Below, one piece after another: positions 17,828 through 29,080 of a DNA stretch of 64,000 nucleotides. The notes below the pieces were generated by a model. The model worked only from the letters and a program-made list of their open reading frames with translations. It was not told where the DNA came from and did not search any database. Numbering within the stretch: the stretch's first letter is position 1; each line of letters starts with the position of its first letter. Where the stretch lies: assembly GCF_030532195.1 (NCBI RefSeq), contig NZ_JAUNLP010000001.1, forward strand, positions 186,001-250,000. The letters are read 5' to 3'. The translations under genes and the position numbers were made by a program. The DNA comes from Corynebacterium sp. (GTDB lineage: Bacteria > Actinomycetota > Actinomycetes > Mycobacteriales > Mycobacteriaceae).

Positions 17828-18697
17828 TTAGGGATCTGCGCGAAACGGAGCGGCAGCCGCTAGAGTCGCCTCACGCAACGCCGACACATCCGGACCGGCC
17901 TTCAAAATGGCACGAGAGATATTCGGCAGCGCCAGGGCTGACGACTCCCCTGCCAGACGTTCCACATCGGCCGGAGTGCCTCCTTGAGCGCCTAAACCGG
18001 GCATCAGGATAGGGCCGCGGAGGCCACCGAGCTCCGGTGCGTCGTCAAGCGTGGCGCCGACGACTACGCCGATACTGCCAGCGCTTGCGCCAGCCTCAAT
18101 TTGGCGGGCATTAATTTCTGCTGCTTGATCGACCATCGTCTGCGCGAGAGTCGTGCCTGCAACACTTGCCTTCTGCACCGACGCACCCTCAGGATTCGAC
18201 GTCGCGGCCAGTACAAATAGGCCACGGCCATTTTCCAGCGCCAGCGACACAGCCGGATCCAGTGCCCCGAAGCCGAGGTACGGAGACACCGTCAGAGCAT
18301 CCGCCGCAAGCGGCGAGCCATCCGACAGCCACGCGTCGGCGTACGCTGCCATAGTCGAACCGATATCGCCACGCTTGGCATCGGCAATCGATAGCGCACC
18401 GGCATCCTTGAGATCCCGCAACGTGCGCTCCAGGACCGCAAAGCCCTTGGCACCGTAGGCCTCAAAAAACGCCACCTGAGGCTTGACGACGGACACAAGG
18501 TCGCCAAACGCCTCGACACACGTGGCAGCAAAGCGCTCCAAGCCCTCAGTGGAGTGTGGCAGACCCCACGCATCCAGCAACCCCGGATGCGGGTCGATGC
18601 CCACGCAGAGCCGACCGCGCTCGGCGACAACCTCACTAAGGCGGTCGCCGAAGCCCTTGACTGTATTCACTGTGGAATCTCCAGCCTGTGCGGTCAT
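17828..18697 (-). CDS. pyrF: Orotidine 5'-phosphate decarboxylase
   Basis: Last step of UMP synthesis. It is the long actinobacterial (type 2) form, with CVGIDPHPGLLDAWG near the N-terminus, the catalytic SIADAKRGDIGSTM and LIMPGLGAQGG-like (PILMPGLGAQGG) phosphate-binding region near the C-terminus. The ATG at 18697 follows the carB stop by one base and gives 289 residues; the open frame extends further into carB but family alignment favours this start. It is the distal gene of the pyr operon. Confidence 0.96.
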   Translation of the reverse strand: MTAQAGDSTVNTVKGFGDRLSEVVAERGRLCVGIDPHPGLLDAWGLPHSTEGLERFAATCVEAFGDLVSVVKPQVAFFEAYGAKGFAVLERTLRDLKDAGALSIADAKRGDIGSTMAAYADAWLSDGSPLAADALTVSPYLGFGALDPAVSLALENGRGLFVLAATSNPEGASVQKASVAGTTLAQTMVDQAAEINARQIEAGASAGSIGVVVGATLDDAPELGGLRGPILMPGLGAQGGTPADVERLAGESSALALPNISRAILKAGPDVSALREATLAAAAPFRADP

Positions 18698-18698
18698 A

Positions 18699-21600
18699 TT
18701 AGGCCTGTTCCTGAGCAGCGAGCTCTGCCGGGTGCAACTCCTGGAGGGCCTTGACACTCATTTCGCCGTTGCGCAGCGCCAAGATACCCTGCAGGGCGGC
18801 GACGGCACCTTGCGCGGTGGTCACGCAGGTGACTCCCTGGCTGACAGCTGCAGCACGAATCTCGTATCCGTCAGAGCGAGCGCCCGCGGAACCGGACGGA
18901 GTATTGATGATGATGTCAACCTCGCCATCGCGGATCATGTCGACGATGTCGCGGCCCTCTGCCGGTGCCTCTGCGTCAGTCGTGCGTTTAGCGACGACTT
19001 CACACTCGACACCGTTGCGGCGCAGCATTCCTGCAGTTCCTTCCGTGGCCAGGATGCGGAAGCCCATGCCGGCCAGTGAGAGAATCGGGAAGACCAGGGT
19101 GCGCTTGTCGCGGTTTGCCAGGGAGACGAACACAGTGCCCTCGGTCGGAAGCTCACCGAAGCCGGCCAGCTCGCCCTTGGCGAATGCGGCACCGAAGTTG
19201 TCGGCCAGGCCCATGACCTCGCCGGTGGACTTCATCTCCGGGCTCAGCAGGCTGTCGAGAGCACGGCCCTCGAAGTCGCGGAAGCGGTTGAACGGCAGGA
19301 CTGCCTCCTTGACCGCAATCGGAGCGTCGGCCGGCAGCGAACCACCGTCGAAGTTGGACGGAATCATGCCCTCTTCGCGCAGCTCCGCGATGGTAGCGCC
19401 CATCATGATGCGAGAAGCAGCCTTGGACAGCTGGACAGAGGTTGCCTTGGAGACAAACGGCACCGTGCGGGATGCGCGTGGGTTGGCCTCGATGACGTAG
19501 AGGGTCTCATCCTTCAGTGCATACTGAACGTTCATCAGGCCCTTTACCCCGATGCCGTGTGCCAGTGCCTTGGTGGACTCGCGGACCTTGTCGATGATTC
19601 CGCTGGACAGAGTCATTGGAGGCAGTGCACACGCGGAGTCACCGGAGTGGATACCGGCTTCCTCAATGTGCTCCATAACGCCGCCGAGGTAGACCTCTTC
19701 CCCGTCGCACAGTGCATCGACGTCGATTTCGATGGCGCTGTCGAGGAAGCGGTCAACCAGCACTGGGTGCTCATTGGAAAGCTCGGTAGCGCGGTTGATG
19801 TAGTCTTCCAAAGTGGCCTCGTCGTAGACGATTTCCATGCCGCGGCCACCGAGGACGTAGGACGGACGAACCAGGACTGGGTAACCGATTTCAGCCGCAA
19901 CCTTGCGAGCCTCCTCGAAGGAGGTAGCAGTGCCGAACTCCGGTGCTGGGAGGTTAGCTGCAGCCAGAACCTTGCCGAACTCACCACGGTCCTCGGCCAG
20001 GTCAATTGCCTCTGGGCTGGTGCCGACAATCGGCACACCGGCAGCCTGCAGGCGCTCAGCCAGGCCCAGCGGAGTCTGGCCACCGAGCTGGACGATGACA
20101 CCGGCGACCGTGCCGGACTGGCTCTCAGCGTGGTAGACCTCCAGGACATCCTCGAAAGTCAGCGGTTCAAAGTAGAGGCGATCTGCGGTGTCGTAGTCAG
20201 TGGAGACAGTCTCCGGGTTGCAGTTGACCATGACGGTCTCGTAACCAACGCGGGACAGCTCCAGAGCAGCATGGACACAGGAGTAGTCAAACTCAATACC
20301 CTGACCGATACGGTTCGGGCCGGAGCCCAGGATGATGACCTTTTCCTTCTCGGTCTGCGGGGCAACCTCGGACTCAGCAGCCGGGTCGAGCTCGTATGCC
20401 GAGTAGTGGTACGGGGTCTTGGCCTCGAACTCAGCCGAGCACGTATCAACGGTCTTGAATACCGGGTGGATATTCAGGCGCCAGCGCAGTTCTCGAACGC
20501 CATCTTCGCCAGCCAGCTCAGGACGCAGCGCGGCAATCTGACGGTCGGACAGACCCCAGTACTTGGCCTCACGCAGCAAATCAGCGGTCAGCACCGGAGC
20601 GTCGATAAGCGCCTTGCGGATATCCTGCAGGTTTTCCATCTCGGCGATGAACCACGGATCCAGGCCGGAGGCCTCGTGGATCTGCTCAATGGAAGCACCC
20701 AGGCGCTGAGCCAGCTCAACATCGTAGATGCGGCCTTCGGTCGGGCGCTTCAAATCCTCGAGGACAGCGTTGACATCGCCCGCACGCTCGCCAGCGAAAA
20801 CCTCATCCGGAACAGTCCAAAAACCGGCCGGCTTGTTTTCCAAAGAACGCATGACCTTGCCGAGGGCACCGATGTAGTTACGGCCGATAGCCATGGCCTC
20901 ACCGACCGACTTCATGGTGGTGGTCAGGGTGTCATCAGCGCCCGGGAACTTCTCAAAGGCAAAGCGCGGAGCCTTGACAATGACGTAGTCCTGAACCGGC
21001 TCGAATGCGGCTGGGGTCTCACCGGTGATGTCGTTGGTGATCTCATCCAGCGTGTAGCCGATAGCCAGCTTGGCAGCGATCTTCGCGATTGGGAAGCCAG
21101 TTGCCTTGGAGGCCAGAGCGGAGGAGCGAGACACGCGCGGGTTCATCTCGATGGTGATGATGCGGCCGTCATCCGGGTTGATGGCGAACTGAATGTTGCA
21201 GCCGCCGGTGTCGACGCCGACCTCACGCAGAATGGCGATGCCCTGGTCACGCATGGTCTGGTACTCGCGGTCCGTCAGAGTCATCGACGGTGCGACGGTG
21301 ACCGAGTCACCGGTGTGAACGCCAAGGGCGTCAACGTTTTCAATGGAGCAGACAACGACGACATTGTCATCGCCATCGCGCATGAGCTCGAGCTCAAACT
21401 CCTTCCAGCCGAGGATGGACTCCTCAATCAGAACATTGGCCTCTGGCGATGCTGCCAGGCCGCCGCCTGCAATGCGGTCGAGGTCCTCCTGGTTGAAGGC
21501 CAGGCCGGAGCCCAGGCCGCCCATGGTGAATGACGGTCGGACAACGACCGGCAAGCCCAGCTCAGCAACGGTCTCGTGGACTTCATCCATGTTGTGGCAG

Positions 21601-22058
21601 ACGCGGGAGCGAGCGGACTCGCCACCAATCTTGGCCACGATGTCCTTGAACTTCTGGCGATCCTCGCCGCGCTGAATAGCCGGGATATCGGCACCAATCA
21701 GCTCGACGTTGTACTTTTCCAGGATGCCTTCGCGATCCAGCTTAATGGCCGCGTTCAGTGCGGTCTGACCACCGAGGGTTGCCAGGACAGCGTCAATCGG
21801 GTTGCCCTCTGCAGCTTCCTTGGCCAGGATCTTCTCGATGTACTTGGTTTCAATCGGCTCGATGTAGGTCGAATCCGCGAACTCCGGATCGGTCATAATC
21901 GTTGCCGGGTTGGAGTTGACCAGCGTGACGCGCAGGCCCTCCTCGCGCAGCACGCGGCACGCCTGAGTGCCGGAGTAGTCGAACTCGCAGGCCTGACCGA
22001 TAACAATCGGGCCGGAGCCGATGACCAGTACGTGGTTGATGTCTGTACGACGTGGCAT
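18699..22058 (-). CDS. carB: Carbamoyl-phosphate synthase, large subunit
   Basis: The 1119-residue ammonia-using subunit makes carbamoyl phosphate for pyrimidines and arginine. It has two homologous ATP-grasp halves (about 1-550 and 551-935), each with a GSGPIVIGQ or GSGPNRIGQ opening, GGLGSG or GGRGME loops and [18 protein letters not shown] or [18 protein letters not shown], and a C-terminal MGS-like regulatory domain (about 940-1119). The start [17 protein letters not shown] is canonical. It lies 24 bases after carA. Confidence 0.98.
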   Translation of the reverse strand: MPRRTDINHVLVIGSGPIVIGQACEFDYSGTQACRVLREEGLRVTLVNSNPATIMTDPEFADSTYIEPIETKYIEKILAKEAAEGNPIDAVLATLGGQTALNAAIKLDREGILEKYNVELIGADIPAIQRGEDRQKFKDIVAKIGGESARSRVCHNMDEVHETVAELGLPVVVRPSFTMGGLGSGLAFNQEDLDRIAGGGLAASPEANVLIEESILGWKEFELELMRDGDDNVVVVCSIENVDALGVHTGDSVTVAPSMTLTDREYQTMRDQGIAILREVGVDTGGCNIQFAINPDDGRIITIEMNPRVSRSSALASKATGFPIAKIAAKLAIGYTLDEITNDITGETPAAFEPVQDYVIVKAPRFAFEKFPGADDTLTTTMKSVGEAMAIGRNYIGALGKVMRSLENKPAGFWTVPDEVFAGERAGDVNAVLEDLKRPTEGRIYDVELAQRLGASIEQIHEASGLDPWFIAEMENLQDIRKALIDAPVLTADLLREAKYWGLSDRQIAALRPELAGEDGVRELRWRLNIHPVFKTVDTCSAEFEAKTPYHYSAYELDPAAESEVAPQTEKEKVIILGSGPNRIGQGIEFDYSCVHAALELSRVGYETVMVNCNPETVSTDYDTADRLYFEPLTFEDVLEVYHAESQSGTVAGVIVQLGGQTPLGLAERLQAAGVPIVGTSPEAIDLAEDRGEFGKVLAAANLPAPEFGTATSFEEARKVAAEIGYPVLVRPSYVLGGRGMEIVYDEATLEDYINRATELSNEHPVLVDRFLDSAIEIDVDALCDGEEVYLGGVMEHIEEAGIHSGDSACALPPMTLSSGIIDKVRESTKALAHGIGVKGLMNVQYALKDETLYVIEANPRASRTVPFVSKATSVQLSKAASRIMMGATIAELREEGMIPSNFDGGSLPADAPIAVKEAVLPFNRFRDFEGRALDSLLSPEMKSTGEVMGLADNFGAAFAKGELAGFGELPTEGTVFVSLANRDKRTLVFPILSLAGMGFRILATEGTAGMLRRNGVECEVVAKRTTDAEAPAEGRDIVDMIRDGEVDIIINTPSGSAGARSDGYEIRAAAVSQGVTCVTTAQGAVAALQGILALRNGEMSVKALQELHPAELAAQEQA

Positions 22059-22082
22059 GGTGTTAGGTCCCTTAGCCCTTTC

Positions 22083-23267
22083 CTACTTGTTCGAGTTCTC
22101 GGTTGCGGACTTGTTGATATCGACCTTCTGGATCAGCTCCAGGAAGTCATCGAAGAGAGAGTGCGCATCGTGCGGGCCAGCAGCGGACTCCGGGTGGTAC
22201 TGCACAGAGAAGGCCATGCCGTTCTTCAGTGCCACGCCCTCCACGACATCGTCATTAAGGCAGGTGTGCGTAACCTCTGCCTCGCCCCATGGCGTATCGA
22301 TGCTCTCGCCGACCTTGCCGGACAGCGCGAAGCCGTGGTTCTGAGCGGTGATGAAAATGCGGCCGGTTCGGTGGTCCTTGACTGGAACGTTGACGCCGCG
22401 GTGACCGAAGACCAGCTTGTAGGTGTCCATGCCGAAAGCGCGGCCCAGAATCTGGTTACCGAAGCAGATACCGAACAGTGGCATACCGTCATCGAGTGCG
22501 GCCTTTGCCACTGCAACCATCTCATCAGCGGTTGCCGGGTCACCCGGACCGTTGGACATGAACACGCCGTCCGGCTGGTATTCCTTCTTAACTTCCTCGT
22601 ACGGAGTGTTAGCCGGCACGACTACCACTTCCATGCCACGCTTAGCCAGCTCACGCGGGGTATTGGACTTAATACCGAGGTCATAGGCGACAACGCGTGC
22701 CTTCTTCTCCCCCTGCGCCTCTACCACGTAGGCCTCATCAGTGCTGACCTCGCGAGCCAGGTCCGCGCCCTTCATCGCAGGCTGTGCGCGAACAATTTCC
22801 AGCAGCTTATCGACGGGCTGCTGCGCGTCCTCGCCCGAGAAGATGCCTGCGGCAATCGAGCCGTTATCGCGCAGATGGCGAACCAGCGTACGAGTATCAA
22901 TCTGACGGATACCGACGATGCCCTGAGCCTTCAGCTCATCTTCCAGGCTGCGCTTGGAGCGCCAGTTGGACGGAATGCGAGACAGGTCGCGAATAATAAA
23001 GCCAGCTGCCCAAATCTTGTCGCCGCGGGACTCATAGTCCTCATCGTTCCAACCTGTGTTACCAATCTGCGGCGCCGTGGCCACAATCAGCTGACGGTGG
23101 TAGGACGGGTCCGTCAGGGTCTCCTGGTAGCCGGTCATGGCGGTGGTGAAAACAGCCTCACCCAGGGTCGTGCCGGTGGCGCCAAAACCGCGTCCACGGA
23201 ACACTCGGCCATCTGCCAGAACCAGCACGGCTGCCGTAGCGGCCGTGACCTGCGATTCGTTGCTCAC
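22083..23267 (-). CDS. carA: Carbamoyl-phosphate synthase, small (glutaminase) subunit
   Basis: Supplies ammonia from glutamine to CarB. The class I amidotransferase domain has SNGPGDP, the nucleophile Cys in FGICFGNQILGRAFG, and the His-Glu pair in VQYHPESAAGP; the N-terminal CarA domain includes TAMTGYQETLTDPSY. I chose the GTG at 23267 (GAAAGG seven to eight bases upstream), giving 394 residues as in relatives. An in-frame ATG at 23348 is also open and would add 27 unlikely residues. Confidence 0.95.
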   Translation of the reverse strand: MSNESQVTAATAAVLVLADGRVFRGRGFGATGTTLGEAVFTTAMTGYQETLTDPSYHRQLIVATAPQIGNTGWNDEDYESRGDKIWAAGFIIRDLSRIPSNWRSKRSLEDELKAQGIVGIRQIDTRTLVRHLRDNGSIAAGIFSGEDAQQPVDKLLEIVRAQPAMKGADLAREVSTDEAYVVEAQGEKKARVVAYDLGIKSNTPRELAKRGMEVVVVPANTPYEEVKKEYQPDGVFMSNGPGDPATADEMVAVAKAALDDGMPLFGICFGNQILGRAFGMDTYKLVFGHRGVNVPVKDHRTGRIFITAQNHGFALSGKVGESIDTPWGEAEVTHTCLNDDVVEGVALKNGMAFSVQYHPESAAGPHDAHSLFDDFLELIQKVDINKSATENSNK

Positions 23268-23353
23268 GTTATTGCCTTTCAGTTGCGAAGCGTGCGAGGA
23301 ATTTACATCAATCATACGGGACGCATGTGAATCTTTATGCGTTGACATGAATA

Positions 23354-24715
23354 TTATCCAGCGACCTCTCCGTTGAGTGCGGTCACTTTGCCGCGCAGCA
23401 CGGTAGCTGCCACAGAGACGGCCATCTCCATATCCTCATACGGAGTGTTCTCGGACTTGGAAGCCAAGTCCTCGCCGTGAACGGTCCACTTCTTACCGGG
23501 GTCAACGACAGTGAGGTTTGCCGGCTCGCCCACTGCAATCGGGCGACCGTGGCCTGGCAGCTTCACAATCTGTGCCGGACGCTCACTCATAACCTTGGCC
23601 AGCCAGCGCCAATCGCAGTCACCGGAGAGAACGAACTGCTCGGCGATAATCGGCAGCGAGGTCTCCAACCCCAGCATGCCCGGCTTGGCATGCTCGAACT
23701 CGCAGCACTTTTCTTCCGAGCCATGCGGTGCGTGGTCAGTGGCGACGCAGTCAATGGTGCCGTCAATCAGAGCCTGGCGAAGAGCCAGGGTGTCACGCTG
23801 TTCACGCAGCGGTGGGTTGACGCGGTAGACGCCGTCGTAAGTTTCCAACAGATCATCGGTGAGAATCAGGTGGTGCGGGGTGACCTCGGCGGTCAGCGGA
23901 ATATCGTGTTCCTTGGCCCACTTAACCAGCTGGACGGTGCCCTCGGTGGATGCGTGGCAGATGTGCATACGTCCGCCGTAGTCGCGGGCCATGATGGCAT
24001 CGCGAGCAACGATGGATTCCTCAGCAACGCGTGGCCATCCGGTGAGCCCCAGGCGTGCGGCATTTGGACCTTCGTGAGCGGAGGAGTCAGAGGTCAGGCG
24101 CGGATCTTCGCAGTGCTGAGCCAGCAGTACGTCTTCACCGCGGGCGTACTCAATAGCGCGGCGCATAATCAGCGGATTATCCACGCATTTGCCGTCGTCG
24201 GAGAACAGACGGACCTTCGCCTGAGAGTCAGCCATCATGCCAAACTCAGTCAGGGTTTCGCCCTTCAAGCCCTTAGTAATGGAGCCAACTGGGTGAATAT
24301 CGCACAGGTTCAGAGCCTGGCCCTTCAGCCAGACCGATTCAGCAATCGATGGGGCATCAGTCACCGGTGCGGTGTTGGCCATGGTGAATACAGCGGTGAA
24401 GCCACCGCGGGCGGCAGCGGCAGAACCGGTAGCCAGCGTTTCGGTGTCCTCGCGGCCCGGCTCACGCAAGTGCACGTGAATGTCGACCAGACCTGGCAGC
24501 AGCACCAGCGAGTCGAACTCCAGGACCTCTGCCCCATCCTTGGCCGTGAGGTTCTCGCCAATCTCAGCGATAACGCCATCTTCAATCAGGACGTCTACAT
24601 CTTCGCCCTCGCCGTAGGGGCGCACGCCCTTGAGCAGCAGCTGACCACGTGCGGACGCTGCCAGTGGGCCGACCTCTGGGTACGAGGCTTCGTCATACTC
24701 ATTGTGATTCGACAT
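23354..24715 (-). CDS. pyrC: Dihydroorotase
   Basis: Closes carbamoyl aspartate to dihydroorotate. Class I amidohydrolase features are present: the metal HVH in [34 protein letters not shown], the EVTPHHL His and the late metal Asp in [10 protein letters not shown]. At 453 residues it is a normal long dihydroorotase with a short acidic N-terminal extension. The ATG at 24715 abuts the pyrB stop. Confidence 0.97.
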   Translation of the reverse strand: MSNHNEYDEASYPEVGPLAASARGQLLLKGVRPYGEGEDVDVLIEDGVIAEIGENLTAKDGAEVLEFDSLVLLPGLVDIHVHLREPGREDTETLATGSAAAARGGFTAVFTMANTAPVTDAPSIAESVWLKGQALNLCDIHPVGSITKGLKGETLTEFGMMADSQAKVRLFSDDGKCVDNPLIMRRAIEYARGEDVLLAQHCEDPRLTSDSSAHEGPNAARLGLTGWPRVAEESIVARDAIMARDYGGRMHICHASTEGTVQLVKWAKEHDIPLTAEVTPHHLILTDDLLETYDGVYRVNPPLREQRDTLALRQALIDGTIDCVATDHAPHGSEEKCCEFEHAKPGMLGLETSLPIIAEQFVLSGDCDWRWLAKVMSERPAQIVKLPGHGRPIAVGEPANLTVVDPGKKWTVHGEDLASKSENTPYEDMEMAVSVAATVLRGKVTALNGEVAG

Positions 24716-25669
24716 TTATGCCTGTCCTTCCAAGTTGGCGGAAACACCAGCAGTCAGCAGCGTAAAGAGCACTGCCATCCGAACGTGAACACCATTGGCA
24801 ACCTGCTGCAGCACTGCGGTGCGAGGCAGGTCAGCGACGGCGTCATTAATTTCCATGCCACGGAGCATCGGACCTGGGTGCATCACGATGCAATCGTCGC
24901 GAAGCATCTTCTCGCGGTCCTTCGACAGACCGTATCGAGCAGCGTACTCCCGGTGCGACGGGAAGAATCCGCCGTGCATGCGCTCCTGCTGAACGCGCAG
25001 CATCATCACTGCGTCAGCGTCGACAATTTCCGGCTCCATGCGGTGTGCGACGCGCACCGGCCAAGTCTCAACACCAAACGGCAGCAGCGTCGGCGGCGCG
25101 ACAAAGACAACCTCAGCGCCGAGCTTGCTCAGCAGGTCAGCATTCGAGCGTGCCACACGCGAGTGCAAAATATCGCCGACGATGACGACCTTGCGCCCTT
25201 CGATTCCGCCGAGGCGCTGACGCAGTGTGACCGCATCGAGCAGTGCCTGCGTCGGGTGCTGGTGCTTGCCGTCACCAGCGTTAATGATTGACGGACCATT
25301 TCCGAACTCGCCGGTCCACTTTGCAATCAGCTGTGCGGCACCAGACGATGGGTGCCTGACGACGATGGCATCGCCGCCGATTGCATCCAGAGTCAGCGCG
25401 GTGTCCTTTAAGCTCTCGCCCTTCTTCACCGACGACGAAGAAGCCGAAATATTGATGACATCGGCGCTCATCCACTTACCAGCCGTCTCAAAGGACGAGC
25501 GGGTACGAGTGGAGTTCTCATAAAACAGGTTGTAGATGGTGCGACCGCGGAGCGTCGGCAGCTTCTTAATTTCCCGACCACGGATGACTTCCTTGAAGCG
25601 ATCGGCCTCATCCATCAGGCCGATGATTTCATCCTTGGTCAGATCCGCAATGCTAATTAGATGCTTCAC
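24716..25669 (-). CDS. pyrB: Aspartate carbamoyltransferase, catalytic subunit
   Basis: Joins carbamoyl phosphate and aspartate. The carbamoyl-phosphate loop [15 protein letters not shown] near 52, the second-chain [26 protein letters not shown] and [14 protein letters not shown] are intact in 317 residues. The GTG at 25669 overlaps the pyrR stop as GTGA, so translation is coupled. No regulatory pyrI gene is present, as expected for this pyrR-pyrB-pyrC operon type. Confidence 0.97.
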   Translation of the reverse strand: MKHLISIADLTKDEIIGLMDEADRFKEVIRGREIKKLPTLRGRTIYNLFYENSTRTRSSFETAGKWMSADVINISASSSSVKKGESLKDTALTLDAIGGDAIVVRHPSSGAAQLIAKWTGEFGNGPSIINAGDGKHQHPTQALLDAVTLRQRLGGIEGRKVVIVGDILHSRVARSNADLLSKLGAEVVFVAPPTLLPFGVETWPVRVAHRMEPEIVDADAVMMLRVQQERMHGGFFPSHREYAARYGLSKDREKMLRDDCIVMHPGPMLRGMEINDAVADLPRTAVLQQVANGVHVRMAVLFTLLTAGVSANLEGQA

Positions 25670-26235
25670 TTGTCCTCCGACCGAGTGAGAATAACTGCGT
25701 CACGGCCATCGAGTGCCTCTACAAGCACGTCAACGTCCTCATCGCGTGAAGTGGGCAAATTCTTACCGACATAATCGGCGCGAATTGGCAGCTGCCGGTG
25801 ACCGCGGTCAACAAGGACAGCTAGTTGAATGATGCGCGGGCGACCAATGTCGCTAATGGCATCGAGTGCGGCGCGAATGGTACGGCCGGAAAAGAGAACG
25901 TCATCAACCAGGACGACGGTAGTGCCATCGATTCCATCATTGGGAATGTTGGTTGGCTGCAGGGCGCGGTGCGGGCCCTTGCGCAGGTCATCGCGGTAAA
26001 GGGTGATGTCCAGCGAGCCAGTCTCAGGGCGAATGCCGGAGAACTGCTCAATCAAATCTGCCAGCTTTTCTGCCAGCGGTACGCCACCAGAGGGAATGCC
26101 GAGCAGAACTACGCGTCCAGCCTTCGGGCTATCCAGCGCAGTCTTTTCAATAATTTGGTGCGCGATGCGCGCGATGGTACGCGAAACTTCATCTGCATTG
26201 AGCAGTTCAGTGGTTTGCGTCGTGCCTTCGCTCAT
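25666..26235 (-). CDS. pyrR: PyrR bifunctional regulator / uracil phosphoribosyltransferase
   Basis: Binds pyr mRNA with UMP to repress the operon and has weak uracil phosphoribosyltransferase activity. The PRPP loop [19 protein letters not shown] (near 110) and the RRDD-type [10 protein letters not shown] are present in 189 residues. It is the first gene of pyrR-pyrB-pyrC-carA-carB-pyrF. Its own Shine-Dalgarno AAGGAGG is buried in a hairpin of the PyrR-binding type, implying autoregulation at translation. Confidence 0.97.
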   Translation of the reverse strand: MSEGTTQTTELLNADEVSRTIARIAHQIIEKTALDSPKAGRVVLLGIPSGGVPLAEKLADLIEQFSGIRPETGSLDITLYRDDLRKGPHRALQPTNIPNDGIDGTTVVLVDDVLFSGRTIRAALDAISDIGRPRIIQLAVLVDRGHRQLPIRADYVGKNLPTSRDEDVDVLVEALDGRDAVILTRSEDK

Positions 26236-26242
26236 CGTGACC

Positions 26243-26277
26243 TCCTTCCCCGCCTCTCAGTGCGGTCCGTTAAAGGA
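26243..26277 (-). promoter_or_regulatory. PyrR-binding anti-Shine-Dalgarno hairpin
   Basis: In the pyrR leader (minus strand) TCCTT (26277-26273) pairs with AAGGA (26247-26243) of the Shine-Dalgarno AAGGAGG, with an inner CCGC/GCGG stem capped by ACTGAGAG. The GAGAGG part matches the conserved PyrR-binding loop. This layout is the one described for mycobacterial pyrR, where PyrR-UMP stabilises the hairpin and blocks ribosome binding. Confidence 0.8.
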
Positions 26278-26297
26278 TGTCTTGATATGTGTGTATT

Positions 26298-26326
26298 CAC
26301 TTATTTCAGCCTGCACGCATGTACAA
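26298..26326 (-). promoter_or_regulatory. Candidate pyr operon promoter
   Basis: On the minus strand TTGTAC (-35, 26326-26321) and TAAGTG (-10, 26303-26298) are separated by 17 bases, placing the transcript start just upstream of the PyrR hairpin. The match is fair, and the same -10 hexamer is found before mltG. Confidence 0.45.
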
Positions 26327-26367
26327 ACTTCCGGAACCAGAATAGCACTGTTGCTTTAAATACAGCG

Positions 26368-26401
26368 AAACTCCAAGACCCCCGAAAAGGTCTTGGAGTT
26401 T
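26368..26401. terminator. Strong stem-loop between nusB and pyrR
   Basis: A perfect 13-bp stem (AAACTCCAAGACC at 26368-26380 with its complement at 26389-26401) encloses an 8-base loop. It lies downstream of the nusB stop and upstream of the pyr promoter, so it most likely ends the efp-nusB transcript. The T-run on the minus side is short (GTTTC). Confidence 0.75.
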
Positions 26402-26472
26402 CCTACTCAATGAGTTTTCAGTGCGTGCGCACCAACGCCTGGCTGCCGACAGTCGGCTATAGCGTTTAAGCC

Positions 26473-27189
26473 TCAGTCTTCCTTGGCCGACGCAGTCTCA
26501 CTGCTAGCCACATCGGCTGCCACAAGCTTGGCGATTTCGCTCATATCCAGGCCGGTAATCTGGGCTGTCGCATCGGAGTCAGTAAGCGCCCTGTCAGCTT
26601 CCCTGTTGGCCTCAGCCTGCTCTTCAATAGCTTGGCTGAACTGCGATTCACCACTGGAAACGCTGACGGCGGAAGCTGCCAGACGAGCCTGGTCGGCAAT
26701 CTTGGCCTCGGCATCGAGCACCGCGTTGATGTACGGCGCTGCTACATCAGTGGAGTACTCCGAAGCCAGCTCGACTCCCTCCACCACAGCGACGCGCGGC
26801 GGAACCTCAGAGTTGTAGAACAGCTCCCAGGTGGACAGACGCAAAATAGCGCGATCAACTGCCGGAATGCGGCGCAACGGCCACTCCTCCGTCAGGTACG
26901 ACTTAATCGTGGAGTCAATGCCAATAATCTCGGCTGCCACACCACGCACAATTTGCTCGGTGTATTCCGCAATGGGGTTAACGTCGAGCTCAGGATTGCG
27001 AGCCATTTCCAGTCGCTCGTCGAGGAGCTCAACGACGTCCACACCGCGCTGCTCGGCCTCAAAAAGCAGGTCCACAGCACGACGACGCGCGCGGTAGCGT
27101 GCACCGTGACGCTTATAGTTCGGCTCGCGATGCCCGCTGGATTCCTGCGCGCTGGCGTTGTCGGCCGAATTGTGATCCTTATCAGTCAT
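26473..27189 (-). CDS. nusB: Transcription antitermination factor NusB, with C-terminal extension
   Basis: NusB binds boxA RNA with S10 in rRNA antitermination. The core (about 28-175) has [50 protein letters not shown] and [25 protein letters not shown]. At 238 residues it exceeds the usual size because of an acidic, Ala/Ser-rich tail of about 60 residues that probably is disordered. It follows efp with a 54-base gap, the conserved efp-nusB pair. Confidence 0.95.
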   Translation of the reverse strand: MTDKDHNSADNASAQESSGHREPNYKRHGARYRARRRAVDLLFEAEQRGVDVVELLDERLEMARNPELDVNPIAEYTEQIVRGVAAEIIGIDSTIKSYLTEEWPLRRIPAVDRAILRLSTWELFYNSEVPPRVAVVEGVELASEYSTDVAAPYINAVLDAEAKIADQARLAASAVSVSSGESQFSQAIEEQAEANREADRALTDSDATAQITGLDMSEIAKLVAADVASSETASAKED

Positions 27190-27243
27190 TGATGTGTGTG
27201 TATCGCTCTCAACAAAAAGTGGTGGGAAGAAATGACCTAGTAA

Positions 27244-27807
27244 TTAGTGGTTGACGCGGGACAGGTAAGCGCCATTGCGGGTGTCGACCTTCAGGACATC
27301 ACCGGTCTCAATGAACAGCGGAACCTGAATCTCAGCGCCAGTTTCCAGCGTTGCCGGCTTGGTACCACCGGTGGAACGGTCACCCTGCAGACCCGGATCG
27401 GTGTGCTCCACCTTCAGCTCAACGGAAACCGGCATCTCAGCGAAGAGCACGTTGCCCTCGTGGAAGGAAACCTGGCAAGTGGTCTCCGGCAGCAGGAACT
27501 TAGCGCCCTCTGGCATCTGAGCATCCAGAATGGAGATCTGGTCGTAGGTCTTGTCGTCCATGAATACGTAGCCTTCGCCATCGTGGTACAGGTACGTCAT
27601 GTCACGGCGGTCAACGTTTGCCGTCTCAATCTTGACACCAGCGTTGAAAGTCTTGTCGACAACCTTGCCGGTGAGAACGTCCTTCAGCTTGGTACGCACG
27701 AATGCCGGACCCTTACCTGGCTTGACGTGCTGGAACTCCACGATCTGCTGAAGCTTGTTGTCGTGCTTGATAACTAGACCGTTCTTAAAATCTGCGGTGG
27801 TAGCCAA
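27244..27807 (-). CDS. efp: Elongation factor P
   Basis: Rescues ribosomes at polyproline stretches. The 187-residue protein has the three beta-barrel domains. The modifiable loop is [15 protein letters not shown] with Lys32 at the tip, and [22 protein letters not shown] and [23 protein letters not shown] follow. The start is TTG at 27807, supported by AGGAGAG five bases upstream; no ATG or GTG fits. The gene precedes nusB. Confidence 0.96.
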   Translation of the reverse strand: MATTADFKNGLVIKHDNKLQQIVEFQHVKPGKGPAFVRTKLKDVLTGKVVDKTFNAGVKIETANVDRRDMTYLYHDGEGYVFMDDKTYDQISILDAQMPEGAKFLLPETTCQVSFHEGNVLFAEMPVSVELKVEHTDPGLQGDRSTGGTKPATLETGAEIQVPLFIETGDVLKVDTRNGAYLSRVNH

Positions 27808-27876
27808 CTAAACTCTCCTGAAATTGTTAAAAAGCGTCTCTGACGAAACCACGATACTCCGTATTTCATCGAGATG

Positions 27877-27908
27877 AAAAATAAAACGCCGCACCGCCAA
27901 CGCGGTTT
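27877..27908 (-). terminator. Intrinsic terminator after pepQ
   Basis: On the minus strand AAAACCGC pairs with GCGGCGTTTT (one bulge), followed by TTTTATTTTT. It lies 12 bases beyond the pepQ stop. A second small dyad, TTTCATC-GA-GATGAAA, overlaps its T-run just upstream of efp. Confidence 0.6.
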
Positions 27909-27919
27909 TGACACTGGTG

Positions 27920-29080
27920 TTATGCCCGCGGCTTGGGCAATTCCGTAATAATCTCCGGCTCGCCGTCGGTGACGATGAGCGTGTCTTCGATACGAACGCC
28001 ACCGAATTCCGGAACGTAAATTCCCGGCTCAATGGTCAACGTCATACCTTCGACGAGCTCCCCCTTACCGGTGCGAGCGGCAAACGGCGCCTCATGAACC
28101 TCGATGCCCACACCATGTCCAGTGGAGTGCACGAAGTACTCGCCATAGCCAGCCTTTTCAATGATGTCTCGGCAAGCCGCATCGACATCAACCAACTTCG
28201 CACCAGGCACAGCGGCAGCAACACCCGCCAACTGCGCGTCCAACACGACGTTGTAAATCTCGCGCGACTTTGCCTCCGCCTGTTCCACACCAGCAATAAT
28301 GCCAGCAGCCACATCCATCTTGTCGATAGCCGCCACCGTCTCTGCATCCGCCGCAAACAGCGTGCGGGTCATATCCGAGTTGTAGCCACCGGCGAAAGCA
28401 CCAAAGTCGATAGTGACCAGATCCCCGGCCTCAATAACGCGGTCCTCCGCACCGTGATGCGGCTTCGCCGAATTCGGCCCCGAGGCCACAATCGTGTCAA
28501 AGCTCGGACGATCCGCCCCGTGCATACGCATGCGGTACTCCAGCTCCGCTGCCACCTCACGCTCAGTACGGCCAGCAACGACGATACCGTCGTGAAGCAA
28601 GTCCTCGAACGCGCGGACCGCGATGTCAGCGACGTGACGAAGTGCGACGAGTTCGGCATCGGACTTAAGCTCACGAAGCTTGGCGACGACCCCAGCGGTC
28701 GAGACCAGCTCGAGAGACTGCGGCCGTGCGTCGTTGAGAGCGTCGAAAGCCGACATGGTGAGGAATTCGGACTCGATTCCCAACTTGGCGATGTCCAGTC
28801 CGCGAGCTTGACCGAGAAGCGCGGTGCCGGTGTCGCGGGCGGTGAGCAACTCTACATCCGGAGCCTGCTTGCCCGCTTGCACGGTGTATCGACCATCGGT
28901 CGACAGCAGTGCCTTGCCGTTGGCGGCAATCAGCAGACCTGCATTGGAGCCGTGGAAACCAGTCAACCAGCCGACATGTGTCGGATCGACAGTGAGGAAG
29001 CCGTCGCAGCCGTGTTTCGGCAGTGCGTCAATCAGGGCTGCTCGACGAGCGACGTAGTCGGTTGTGGGGTTATTTGTCAT
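27920..29080 (-). CDS. pepQ: Xaa-Pro aminopeptidase / prolidase-like M24B peptidase
   Basis: Cleaves Xaa-Pro bonds of short peptides in the cytoplasm. It has the creatinase-like N-terminal domain (about 1-140, [31 protein letters not shown]) and the pita-bread catalytic domain with the five metal ligands: the Asp in [19 protein letters not shown] (two), the His in [12 protein letters not shown], and Glu in [18 protein letters not shown] (two). The ATG at 29080 overlaps the aroQ stop by four bases. Prolidase versus aminopeptidase P specificity cannot be told from sequence alone. Confidence 0.93.
   Translation of the reverse strand: MTNNPTTDYVARRAALIDALPKHGCDGFLTVDPTHVGWLTGFHGSNAGLLIAANGKALLSTDGRYTVQAGKQAPDVELLTARDTGTALLGQARGLDIAKLGIESEFLTMSAFDALNDARPQSLELVSTAGVVAKLRELKSDAELVALRHVADIAVRAFEDLLHDGIVVAGRTEREVAAELEYRMRMHGADRPSFDTIVASGPNSAKPHHGAEDRVIEAGDLVTIDFGAFAGGYNSDMTRTLFAADAETVAAIDKMDVAAGIIAGVEQAEAKSREIYNVVLDAQLAGVAAAVPGAKLVDVDAACRDIIEKAGYGEYFVHSTGHGVGIEVHEAPFAARTGKGELVEGMTLTIEPGIYVPEFGGVRIEDTLIVTDGEPEIITELPKPRA

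Noticed and set aside
19557..21533. 658-codon open frame on the plus strand opposite carB
   Set aside because: It is the shadow of a high-GC coding gene with strong third-position bias; the product has no recognisable domain and carB is certain on the other strand.
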